The translations under genes were made by a program, and so were the position numbers. Positions 1 through 10,905 of a DNA stretch of 64,000 nt are shown one piece after another. Each line of letters starts with the position of its first letter. Position 1 is the first letter of the stretch. The stretch comes from Vanilla planifolia (Eukaryota; Streptophyta; Magnoliopsida; Asparagales; Orchidaceae): positions 72,501-136,500 of the forward strand of contig JAIUJO010000189.1 in the NCBI GenBank assembly GCA_023846275.1, in the 5' to 3' direction. A model generated the notes under the pieces. That model ran no database searches and was not told where the DNA came from. It saw only the letters and a program-made list of their open reading frames with translations.

Positions 1-605
1 AACTACCACTCAATTTCCTTCGCTATTTGCTTGTGATAGTCTGTCTTCTTCTCTTCTTCTTGCTTTTTATCTTCTCCTCAAGCTTGCAACAAAGTTTTCC
101 CAATGGTTCTTCATTCTTATAGTTTTCTCTCTATAATAGAGCTTCACCTTCACTCTCTCTTCTTTGCTCGCAAAAATCATAGCATAGTAATGATGCCTTA
201 CTCAAAAACCTCTTTGACTCACTCCTTCTTGGTGGTTCTTAACAACACGACTCAACTTTGTAACAAGCTTCACACATTGAACTTTCAAACATCTTTTCTT
301 TTATAGACTCAAACCTTAATTCACTCTCATCAAATTTTATAAGTGTATTAAAAACATTATTATTAATTTATAATTGAAAAGATTAGGGAACAATGGATGT
401 GCAATCATATGAAATGAATGTGTATTAAAAAACATTTTTTCTATTCAATTATTTGTATCATATTTATTATGAAAAAATAATTATCATTGAAATACACTTC
501 TAGCACCACACAAAATGGTCATAAGAAGCCAACAAAAATCATAATCATAAAATTTAATATTCTATCCCACTTACATTTCATTAGTTACAATTCTATATTG
601 TGTTA
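1..605. repeat. Interspersed repeat family 1, copy A (cut by window start)
   Basis: This stretch matches 9,600-10,210 in the same orientation over about 600 bases. Shared landmarks include the CT-rich opening, 'AGCAYAGTAATGATGCC' near 181-197, 'CTTCACACA' near 269 and a block around 490-530 (TGAAATACACTTCTAGCACC followed by a GTCATAAG match). Divergence is substantial, perhaps a quarter of positions by eye. The short open frame at 103-306 falls inside the repeat and resembles no protein I know. The two copies could be long terminal repeats of one old element about 10 kb long, or two independent insertions; I could not find target-site duplications because the left edge is outside the window. 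Confidence 0.6.
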
Positions 606-3600
606 TGAGTTTTAGAACACAAAACATGAAAGATATAGAATAAAAAAATGAAAGATAATGATTGACTGGATAAGCTTAATGATATATATCATCATTAGAA
701 ATGTTAAAATTAGAAGATAAAATTTTATCTTTGACTTTATCTCATAATTGATCAATATGACTTTATTTATGACTTTATCTCTTGTTATTATTTGTACTTA
801 AAATAAGGGGCATAATTGAAATGTGAAATTAGAAGATAAAATTTTATCTATGACTTTATCTCATAATTGATCAATATGACTTTATCTCTTGTTATTATTG
901 GTACTTAAAATGAGGGGCATAATAGACATAGATCTCATTATCATTAGTACTTTATACATGACAATGTTAAAGGGTGATTCCATGTTAGAATTGATATTTG
1001 ACCTCATTTTTGTTGTTGTGAGCACTTCAATACTAGGTAACAAAGAGTAAAGACCTATTTCTATTAGTATTTTAGTGAATGCTAGTGGTTGTATGAGATA
1101 TACTTTGATGGCTTGGCCAATTATTGATAGAGGTCATGTGATATGATTAATACCACATAGATATAACATAATGTAGAATCTTATGAAGTAAGGATAGTAG
1201 TCATATAAAAAAATGCCTTAATAAAGAAAGAAAAGAATAAAAATAAAAGTATGAAAAAAATAAATAAAAATAAGAAAAGAAAGAGATAATATTACAACTA
1301 TATAATATTAGTATTATGTGATAATTATATACATACTTGATTATAGAACATACAAGCTCATATGCAAATATTCAACATATTTAACATTTTTTTATCATAC
1401 ATTCTTATTTATTGTTTCATATTTTTTTACATGCTAGAAATCATGATTTCACACTACTTTACTGCTTAAATCTAATAGTTTATTTTTTATATATATTATG
1501 CTTATACATGCTTATATTATAGATTAAGAATGAGATATTTGTAGTGTTTAAGATTCTTAGAAGTTATAACATCAGATCCTTTATGTGAGGAGATGTTTTC
1601 TTTTGAGAACTCTATGAGGTGTTTCCTATGTATGATAGGTATTGTATAAAAAAGCAATTTCAACTTTTATTTTTGAATAATAGCTTTAAGAAATGAGCAT
1701 AATTATTTATACAATTATTTAATTGAATTTAATATTTTAATTTGTAATGTTTTCATCATCTCTATTTCACATGGTGCCCTCAAGGTTTTTGTTTCTTACT
1801 TTTTTATTTACTCAATAATTTTGTATTTTGGAGTATATTAATAACATTAATTAATATTAAATAGAGTAGTGCATGACATAAGAAGTGTATTGTTCTACTT
1901 CAAGATCGAGGACTATAAGGATCAATAATCACATAAGAAAAAGGAGAAAAATATTTGTTTTATATATGTAAAATCATTATTTTAAGTTGTAAAAATGAAT
2001 TTTTGAAAATAATCTACTTTGATTTATGAATGATGACCAAAGATGATTAATTCATTAACATAATAAATTCAGGTTATGACCATGATGCAACGTAGTTTTA
2101 AGATAAACTAAGTAAAAATTTGTTGCCTCGTAATATCCAAGACTAAAGAAAGTAGGTAGTGATCATAAGGCAATATCTTAAGGTTAAAATTTTTGGACAA
2201 GAAACATCCTCTAGCAAGCATCAAGGTAAAGTGGCATATATATGAATAGTCTTATAATAACAGCAATGAGAATGATTCTGGTTATATATACAAGGCTATT
2301 ATTTTAAAATATAAATTTTTTTTTAGAACAAAACTTATTTTAACTGAAATAAATTGAAAATTTGTGTTAATACTTCAAAAAATAAAATGAGTGGTGACAT
2401 TACTCAACTACTTAGAACAAGTAAAGAGTTTGACATTTTGGCTTTGGACATTAGTCTTTGACTTAGTCCAAGTTCTTTCCATTTCTTAAGAGTGGAACCC
2501 AATGACTTAATTCCCTTCTTCTAAGCAATAGATTTAACAAATGGATAATTTTTTACGCTTTTGCTCCAAATGATTAATAAAACTCTTTCATAAAAAAAAT
2601 ACCTAAATAATTGGTAACTTGCAATGTAGAGTCAGCACAATTGCTTCCAAAATAGGTACATTTGGCTTCTTTGGATCCTCTTCCTCTTCAATCACAGTAG
2701 TACTCTAACTTTTTTTGAGACATGTTTTCTCCTTGTGTTGGCTTTGAGAAAAGAAGGCTTCATGTTCATTCATCATGTCGAGGTCAACTCTAATAGGAAT
2801 ATCAACAAGCCTCTCTCTTCATAAGCCCATCGTCATACAGTGCCATGATTTTTGTTTTGCTACCAACTTTGTTGATCTTAAAAAAAAACAAATATGGCCA
2901 TTGGAGAAGTAGCCATCTTTTCATTCGAACCACTTGAGGATTGGATTCAACTACAACTTGCTATGCATCAAATTTTGGAGGAGTCATCACCTAAAGAACA
3001 TTATGGGATCTGATGACTCTTAATAAATATCAAGGTCATCCTTTAAAGGAAGGTTAATGGTGTGATCATTATGAATGCTTTAAGAGAAAACCAAGTTGAG
3101 TATAAACACAATGGTAATGTCAAATTTGAATAGCTCTCACTTTAGGATTACACATAGAAAAAGAGCAAGATGAATCATCAACCCATCAGCACCATTATGT
3201 ATAGGTGAATATGCATATTTTTTGACATGTCATATGATAAGCCAGTCATACAATCCTTCATTTTCCATCATAGACATCCAAATATTGAAAAGTCACATGA
3301 CAAATTAAAATATTAATTTTTTATTTTCATAATAATATTTGAATGCTTTTGACCAATCAAAGAAATAACACGTATCAGACCAAGATCAATTTTCCAAACT
3401 CTAACAAAATAATGCTCATCTCATGAGTTTTTTTGTTAGCTAATTTCATTTTCTTATAAAGTGTTTCAAAATCTCATATTCTAATAATATTTTTTTCTCT
3501 GTTTATCATTCGGGTACAACTTTTTGATTTAGTTTTCAAAATAAACTATAAAAAGCCTTTTTAAAAGCAATAATTGGAAAAAAAAATATATTTTTTCAAT

Positions 3601-4609
3601 AAAAGGCTCCACAGATACATTCATTTCAGGGCACGTGGTCTTTTTGTGAAATAAAAAGTAGGGGTAGAAGTTGTGTTTATTGTGTGAACAACCACTACAC
3701 ATCAAAAACGACTGAATCGACCTCAGAATGTCACATCAAATGGTCCCCATATCAAAGCAACGTCAGCACATCGCCAAATCATCTCGTAATTTTCAATTTA
3801 CATCTAATTAAATGTAATGTTTTATTTTAATAATTATTTACTATTAACTAATTTTTTTTCAACAGTTAGCATCCGCTCGTCCAGAAAAAAGACTAAACAT
3901 GAGAATTTAACAGAACGCCGATCGAGTTGTATTGAGAATTTGACACGTGTATTTCAGTGCGACTTCCCATTTGGAGAAAGGCCAAATGGGGTTACTACCA
4001 TATGGAAAATACAAAGGTTATGGCTTCCGCAAAAGAGAGTTGAAAATTTTTTAAAATATTATAAAGATTTAAAATCTTTCTATAAACATAAAAGGAAGCG
4101 TGAAAATGTGCACACTAAAGAATAGCAACATTTGTACAAAAGACTTAACGAGTCTATAGTAAATGGTTCAAACTTGAAAATAAGGGTTCAATATACGCTA
4201 TGTTAAGGAAACAATTTTTTTAGAAATTTATTCATGAAGAATTGATATTCACTACAATAATATGTAATTCTTTTTTGTATATGTTACTTTACTTTTTTAA
4301 AGTATATAAAAATTTAAATTTATTGTTTGATTTGATAAGAAGAACATTATTCATTTAAGTTTTTTGAAAAGTATTCAACAAGATTCACTTTATTTTATCA
4401 AATTTTATTTATGGTATTATTAGGTATTGTTTTTAGTGTATATGAGATGCGGTTCAGTAAGAGGAAAAAAAATTATTAAGAATAAAGTTCTAGTTTTTTA
4501 TAAAAACATTTAAGAAAATAATTTAAAAATTATTTTTAAAAAGTTTGAGAAAATATCTAAAAATAATTTTATGTCAAAAATATACACAGATAACAGAAAC
4601 AAAGCATTC
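606..4609. other. Unassigned A+T-rich stretch
   Basis: No gene is recognised here. It holds the tandem duplication at 706-930 and otherwise reads as A+T-rich sequence with many stops in all frames. The part from about 2,640 to 3,260 is less A+T-rich and slightly coding-like, which suggests a very old mobile-element remnant, but I could not match it to a family. The open frame at 3,817-4,125 (102 codons) has no recognisable domain and is probably chance. Confidence 0.4.
706..930. repeat. Two-copy tandem duplication, about 115-120 base unit
   Basis: The unit begins AAATTAGAAGATAAAATTTT and ends near AGGGGCATAAT. It occurs at about 707-817 and again at 826-926. The first copy carries a short internal extra 'ATTTATGACTTT' segment. 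The copies are otherwise close to identical, so the duplication looks younger than the surrounding sequence. Confidence 0.85.
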
Positions 4610-5175
4610 ACCGTTTGGTTTGGATCCTGAAATGGATGTTTCTGATTGAATTCTGATTTTACCATTCGAGATCAATCTTAGCCGTTGGCTCTAAGCAACC
4701 TTGATCTAGGCCATTGGATCATGCGTAGGTTTTCGTACCTGTATTAAAATAGTGTGTCCAAAAACAACTTGAATTAGAAACATACTATATTGGTTACTTG
4801 CAGCATTTTACCTTAATTAACCTCAGTCGTCGGATCGTGCCTGCCCTTCTACATTCCTTAACCTCAGCTGCCCGATCGCGCCTGCCCTTCCACTTTCTTT
4901 GACAATTGGATGAGAGTTTAGTCCCATATAGCCCAAATTATGTTGCCATTACTCTCTATAAGCTTTTCGGTTCGTATGACTCTCGAGCTGTCTGAGGTTG
5001 TCTCCCCCTTTCTCGACCAAGATTTGATCACTTTGTTTCTATTCTGCTTTCCCTACGGCTTGATTTTGTACTGTTCCGTTTCATTCAGCTTTCCCTGCAT
5101 GCTAATTTCGTACTGTTCCGTTCCGTTCAACATTCCCTGCTACCTTCTTCCATACGATATTGACATAAAGCTTGC
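4610..5175 (+). repeat. Interspersed repeat family 2, copy A
   Basis: This block is the reverse complement of the repeat at 31,155-31,765. Collinear landmarks are TTTGGATCCT near 4,619, GGCCATTGGAT near 4,710, GTGTCCAAAAAC near 4,753, a GTCGGATCGTGCCTGCCCTT block near 4,829, TTTAGTCCCA near 4,917, a CTCGACCAAG block near 5,014 and CTTTCCCTAC near 5,047. It is less A+T-rich than its neighbours. The family is not one I can name; no transposase, reverse transcriptase or tRNA-like head was seen. The open frame 4,940-5,179 lies wholly within it and is not supported as a gene. Confidence 0.75.
4821..4902 (+). repeat. 41-base tandem duplication inside repeat family 2 copy A
   Basis: A unit starting CCTCAG and containing GATCGTGCCTGCCCTT is present at 4,821 and again, with a few changes, at 4,862. 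The related repeat at 31,155-31,765 has only one copy, so the duplication arose in this copy or its close lineage. Confidence 0.85.
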
Positions 5176-5660
5176 TTGATGAGTAGTATATACTGTACAT
5201 AATGTAAAAATTAACAATATCAATTATAATATCTAAAAATCTTGCTTATTAGAATAGATTCCTAAACGTCAACATCATTATTATTGAAGGATCTTACCTT
5301 ATTGTCGATGATGTCTACAACTTTGTGATTAGAACACTATCAAATCCCACCTATATTATTATATTAAGTATTATTTTGAGTAATTATTAAATAAGAATTT
5401 TAATATAAAAAATTGAGAAGAAAACTAAATCTCAAGGGAGAAATAATAGTACAACTCTAATTTGTCAATCGAGTTGAAATTCCTCCCTAGTTAAACTAGA
5501 ATGACAACTATTTAACTCCTAAAGTTACTTCCCAACTTTCCTTTCCAAAGCATTAGCTGCACATTCTCCTTTGTTCCCCAATGAGCTTCTTGAAAATTCC
5601 TTAATCCTTTATATCATTCATCGCACTGGGTGTGAAAGATAATACAAGAAAATGCCCTTA

Positions 5661-5680
5661 ATATATATATATATATATAT
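5661..5680. repeat. (AT)n microsatellite
   Basis: Twenty bases of uninterrupted AT repeats. Confidence 0.95.
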
Positions 5681-6239
5681 TAAATTCCCAAAAAACTAAT
5701 CATTTAACTAGATGGACTAAATAAATATCAATATAAATAAGTGATCTATTACAAAAATATATATAACCATCCAATCAAAAATAAATACTATACTAATTTT
5801 ATATAAAAATGCTTAAGAGAATCATTACACTAGCTAATAAGTAAAATTCTTATCTATAACAACCAAATTTACATCTCATAATATAATTGATACATTACTT
5901 ATGATATAAATACTAGTAAGGCTTTAAAGAGTTTAATAAGTAAACAAATAAAATAATATATAAAAATAATGATATAATAAAAAGATATAATTCTTTCCTA
6001 ATAATTAAAAATTATACCCATAATAAAATATTATTATATAGAAAAGGTAATAAATTTAACAAAAAATATGAACATGTATATGTATATTTTTTTATTTTCA
6101 TATTTCTTATTTGTTACATTTTGTAACACTTAAAGATAAGTTCATTATTTTTTCATTCCTTTCATTTCTAATACATTTAGACATATCCCAAATTCCACTC
6201 ACTTTAAATCATTATTCTCTAAAATGAATGCCAATAATA

Positions 6240-6571
6240 TAGATGTCATAATAGAATATCCTCACCATAATAAGCTTTCATCCTTCTATATCATTTATAA
6301 TAGAATCTTGTTGATATAGATATGATATCCTCACTTCATATCATATAAATTAAAATTATGTAGATATAGATGGGCTAAACTCACCTTATATCGTGTATAG
6401 TAGACTCATGTTAGATTTAAATGGGCTATTGTTTCCTTATATTATATATAATATAATTTTATAGATATAGATAAGTTATTCTTACCACAGGTTATTCTTA
6501 TTTATTATCATGTGAAGTAGAATTTTTATAGATATAAATGAATTATCATTGTCTTATATCATATATATTTA
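6240..6571. repeat. Degenerate minisatellite, about 50-base period
   Basis: Unit starts marked by GATATAGAT or a close variant fall at 6,313, 6,363, 6,414, 6,464 and 6,531. The intervals are 50, 51, 50 and 67 bases. Within units a TCACCTTATAT-like core and an ATAGTAGA/ATAATATAATTTTATA-like tail recur in the same order. Similar core and tail text precedes the first marked unit from about 6,240. The copies are strongly diverged, so the array is old. No function is implied. Confidence 0.75.
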
Positions 6572-7288
6572 TTACATGTGAGGTCATAATATATTACATG
6601 AATATTGGAGGATAATATATTTTGGAGGTATTTCACTCATTCAACTTCATTTTCTTATTTGATAATAAAGCATGTCAAATATTTACATCTAAATCATTTT
6701 TTATCCATTAATTTATAGAATTTTTTTATTATATTACATTTCAATGCCCGTGTTATATAATGTTATAAAAGAATAACATATGAATAATATGTCATATAGC
6801 AACGTATTATAAAAATATGATAGCTTAAGAAAATAATTACATAATTACTAGATTTGTATGAAACATATTATAGTATGTTTGATGATGTATAATAGATTTA
6901 GATTTTGTCATGGTCTAATTTGGAGTCTATAATATTAGAGATGCTTAATAAATTATTAACAAATATGAAAACATAATATAAATTTATTAGGATTAGATGA
7001 TGTGTACGATATTTTAAAACTGTTTAAAGATTAGTATTTCAAAGTTTTAACGTTGATTATTAAGTTGAGTAAGTGGTAATATTTTAAGTGTTTAACATAA
7101 AATATATAAGATGATTTTTATTACATTCAATTTTATACATATAAAATAGGGAATTTAAGATAAACTCTACATGAAGTATTTTAATAGAAAATGATAATTG
7201 AAACTTTAAATTACTATCTAGGAAAAAAAGTGACAAAAAGAATGTACCTTTTTATCATGATGTGGGTGTTGATGGAAATAAGAATTTG

Positions 7289-7410
7289 TTTGGTTATCAA
7301 CTATTTTGATGGAAGTTCTCTTATATTCGATCATAATATCTTATAAGGGTTTGGTTGTCGGCTCTCCTGATGAAATTTCTCGCACATTTCATCCTTGTCT
7401 CTTACAAGGG
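7289..7410. repeat. 61-base tandem duplication
   Basis: Two units each begin TTTGGTT (7,289 and 7,350) and end CTTAYAAGGG. The middle parts (TGATGGAAGTTCTC and TGATGAAATTTCTC) align without large gaps. Confidence 0.75.
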
Positions 7411-8666
7411 AAGCTGGAATCCCTCTAAGTAGAATTAGGTGCACACATTTTGCTCACAAATGTTAAAATATACAAATAAAAGAAATTTAATTCTATCATT
7501 TTTTCTCTTCAACATAGTGAATATCCTTATTTATAAGGATCTCAAAGGTTCATCAATAATTTTTTGAAAAAAAGATTCAAAAACTACAAATTTAAATAAA
7601 TTAAATAGTTTTCCAACTATCCATGCATTTTGGGAGACAATAACGATGAGCAACAAAATGATGGGGCAAGAAGCACAGACAAAGCTGCTAGTCTAATTTT
7701 TGGGTAGGCATAAATCACAAAGAACTAAACTGGTTGGCAAGGACTGGTGGGTTGGTGTAGGTTGACTCCAGTCAAGCAAATCAACTAGTGTTCTTGAGTC
7801 AATTTGTGTCACATGGGTGTCGAGTTGCGTTATGCAGCGATAGTGGGGGTGATGGTGGTAGATTGCAAAAAGCGACATCATCTAAAAAATTTAATTTTAA
7901 GTATTTTTTAAGCAAATTTCAACAAAATTTTACATCGCTAAACTTATGAAACTGGTGTGATGCTAATGGATGTATGTTTGTGAGCTAATATTAGACGCTC
8001 CTACGTCATTGATGCTTTTCAAAAATATAACATGAAAATATGTCATTTTTTAAATAACATAAAAATTGTTTACTAGTGTATTTATATCGTAGTTGTTTGA
8101 TTTACCTATCATAAATAATGTATAATAAATGAAACAAAAAAATTTCAATACTTATAATCCCTATTAAAGGATATAAAAATTTATATCATTTTATAGATAA
8201 ATTATAAATTAATTTATGAGTGTATTTGTATCATAGTTATCAAGTTTATCTACTTAAATCGATGAGTTGATTTCCTTTTCTAATCTTATTCTTTTCTTGC
8301 TTTTCTATAATGTCATGTATATGTATTGGTCAACATATATCATATATGTAGTATTTTTAGCAAACAACTAAAATCATATTAATTTTTTATAAACACTTAA
8401 TTTGTTGTCTTAGAATGTACTTATATGGTTTCTTTATTATATCATAAGATTTACAAAAAATAAGCATTTTGAATTATATTGAACTTTTATAATCTCTCAG
8501 TTGTATCATCTAATTTCAAAAATTAGCACTCTATTATTCATGTCATTTTTTAACATGCACTTTGATCACTGGGATCATATTATACAATGATTCCCTATTT
8601 TAACATAATTCATATTTCCCATTAAACACACAATACTTCCCATAACATTGTACTATATGATTTTTA

Positions 8667-8685
8667 CTCTCTCTCTCTCTCTCTC
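8667..8685. repeat. (CT)n microsatellite
   Basis: Uninterrupted CT dinucleotide run. Confidence 0.95.
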
Positions 8686-9599
8686 CCTTTGTCCTACTAG
8701 CTTGTTAATCATTCATATTATTATGATGCTCCCACTATAAAGTATGAACAATTCATTGTTCCTCTTTTCAGACAATATGATCCCTTGAGCATACCATACG
8801 TTTCTACTATTAATCCACCCTAATACATCATAACTTATAATGATACACAACATACAAGTTTGACTATAGTCTCTTCTCTATCTAGAATTAACTATTTTGT
8901 CAATAGCTCTAACTAATCACCCAATATGATCAACTCAGTCATATTTTATGAGATTTCATCTAAAATTCTTTACACGATCCTTTTAAAAAACACGTCTCAT
9001 GCTTCTATTAAATCACTATTTCTTCCTTCCAATATGATTCCAAGAATCATACTTATATGATTCTCACTACTTGACCTTTAACCTGGAGGATCATCTAATA
9101 CAATCATTATAATTATATCAATACAATCATATATTTTACCTTAATTACATCATACAAAGTCAATACCCATATTGTCTTCGTATAATGAACCTGACAACTC
9201 AACACATTGCACAAGTACAACACTCATATCTTTCTTATGTGATGAAATCGATATCCCAACCGATAACTTAAATTCTTCTCATACTAGTACAACTCCAAAT
9301 TTTGTTTAATATGATTGTCTCATGCCATCTTTTATTATAGAATTTTGATCCTTTATTATTTTAGATTTTACACTATTCATATCATATAATGTAGATCAAC
9401 ATACATACAATACACATTAATAACAAATATCTCTTATCCTTTATCTCTTGAGTTCACTTCAAATCACCATCAATTTATTTCATACTACAACATAATCAAT
9501 TTAAACCCAGTTCTTACACAACCAATATTATTATTTTTATTTGTATAAATCAAAGTAAATTTAATAAATAATCAATTTAAATACTTAAACTCTTCTTAG

Positions 9600-10210
9600 T
9601 TAATTATTTTCCTTTGTTATTTTCTTTTTGTAGTCTTTCTTCTTCTCCACTTATTTTCTATCTCTTCCTCGACCAAAAACAAGGCTTTTTTCAAAGGTTT
9701 CACAACTTCTCCTTCTTTCTTATAATTTTCTCTCTATACCCAAGTGTCTTCTTCACTCTTTCTCCTTTTCTAAATGAAAATTGTAGCACAGTAATGATGC
9801 CCTTCTCAAATTTTTAAACTCTATTGGTCACCTCCTCCTAATGGTTCTTGATGGTGCTACTAAGCTCTTGGATAACCTTCACACACTCAAGTTCTCAGTC
9901 ACCTTCACTCATATAGACTACAACCCAAATTCTCTTCCATCGGATTTTATTAGTGTGCTAAAGGCCATCATTATTAATTTCATAATTGATTTGATTAAGG
10001 AAAAACATGTAGGTGATTTGATTAAGTGTATGTAAAATAAAAAATATTTCTTTTATTTAATTAATTATGTCACATCTATTTCAACCAAATAATTATCAGT
10101 GAAATGCACTTTTACCACAATGCCAAATGTCATAAGGAGCTAGTAGAAAACTATAACCATAGAAATTAATATTTTATCATTCCAATATTTTATTATCTAT
10201 AATTCTATCT
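9600..10210. repeat. Interspersed repeat family 1, copy B
   Basis: This is the direct-orientation relative of the sequence at the very start of the window. Matching blocks include the TTTTCTCTCTATA segment near 9,727, a GCACAGTAATGATGCCC segment near 9,784, CTTCACACA near 9,870 and the paired blocks around 10,097-10,140 ending GTCATAAGGAGCTA. Short open frames at 9,614-9,817 and 9,841-10,035 are inside it and resemble no known protein. It directly precedes the purine-rich tract. Confidence 0.6.
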
Positions 10211-10377
10211 TCTATCAAGCTAATTATAATAATGCTGAAAATTTTAAAATTATAAATCTAGCATAACATAATTTAATTTTTATTATTTATGATTCTACTC
10301 TCTACAAATTTATTTTAATCAAACACAAGATTTCAAATATTATAAATGTATCATAAACAATATCTTAGAAATTATAA

Positions 10378-10905
10378 TGAAGCTTATTATAGAAAGGAAG
10401 GCCCTGCTACTTATGGAGAAGCCAAGAGGGAAGAGAAAGACCATCAAGTAAGAAAGAGGAGTAAAGAGAAGGGAACTATAAGGAGGGTCTCCATTAGAAG
10501 AGAAGAGACTATGAGAGAGAAAGGGTGAAGCATCAAGTGAAAAAAAAAGAGAGACATTAAAGCAAATAGAATAATAGAGAGAAAAGGAAACATAATAACA
10601 TGTATGCATTAGGAGCATATGGGAGCAAGGTAGAGTGTTGACCAAAAGGAAAAAATGAGAAAGGAAAAGATAAAGGAGAGAGAGGGAGACGAAGGTGAAG
10701 TATTATAGCAAAGTTTGGGGAAAAAAGAGAGACATTGTGAGAAAGTTAAGTGGGGAGTTGATAAAAAGGGAATTTTTTGAAAATGTTTAAGAAAAAAATT
10801 GAGGAGCCAACCCAAAAGCAAAGCAAAAGCAAAAATAAATATTTGTGATGTTATCATATAAGAGAGAGAAAGGAAGAAAGAGAGATAAATCAATTACTTG
10901 GATAA
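10378..10905 (+). repeat. Purine-rich tract (A+G on plus strand), about 500 bases
   Basis: The plus strand is dominated by A and G for roughly 500 bases, with many GAGAGA, GAAAGG and AGGAAG words and only short pyrimidine interruptions. The open frames called on both strands here (10,340-10,645 and 10,609-10,893 minus; 10,346-10,528 plus) are compositional: the minus frames translate to Ser/Phe/Leu-rich text and the plus frame to Lys/Arg/Glu-rich text. I see no gene in it. Such strand asymmetry can mark decayed GA repeats. Confidence 0.7.

Larger units (their letters stand above)
5176..9599. other. Unassigned A+T-rich stretch with local tandem repeats
   Basis: No gene is recognised. The stretch holds an AT dinucleotide run (5,661-5,680), a degenerate 50-base minisatellite (6,240-6,571), a 61-base duplication (7,289-7,410) and a CT run (8,667-8,685). 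The minus-strand open frame at 7,693-7,881 has no recognisable domain. Confidence 0.5.

Noticed and set aside
2640-3260. Retrotransposon gag remnant
   Set aside because: The composition is suggestive, but no motif could be matched with confidence.
6240-6571. CRISPR-like array
   Set aside because: The units are diverged throughout with no conserved repeat and variable spacer pattern, and the genome is a plant.
10340-10893. Open frames on both strands as small genes
   Set aside because: They are by-products of the purine-rich tract; residue content mirrors base composition.
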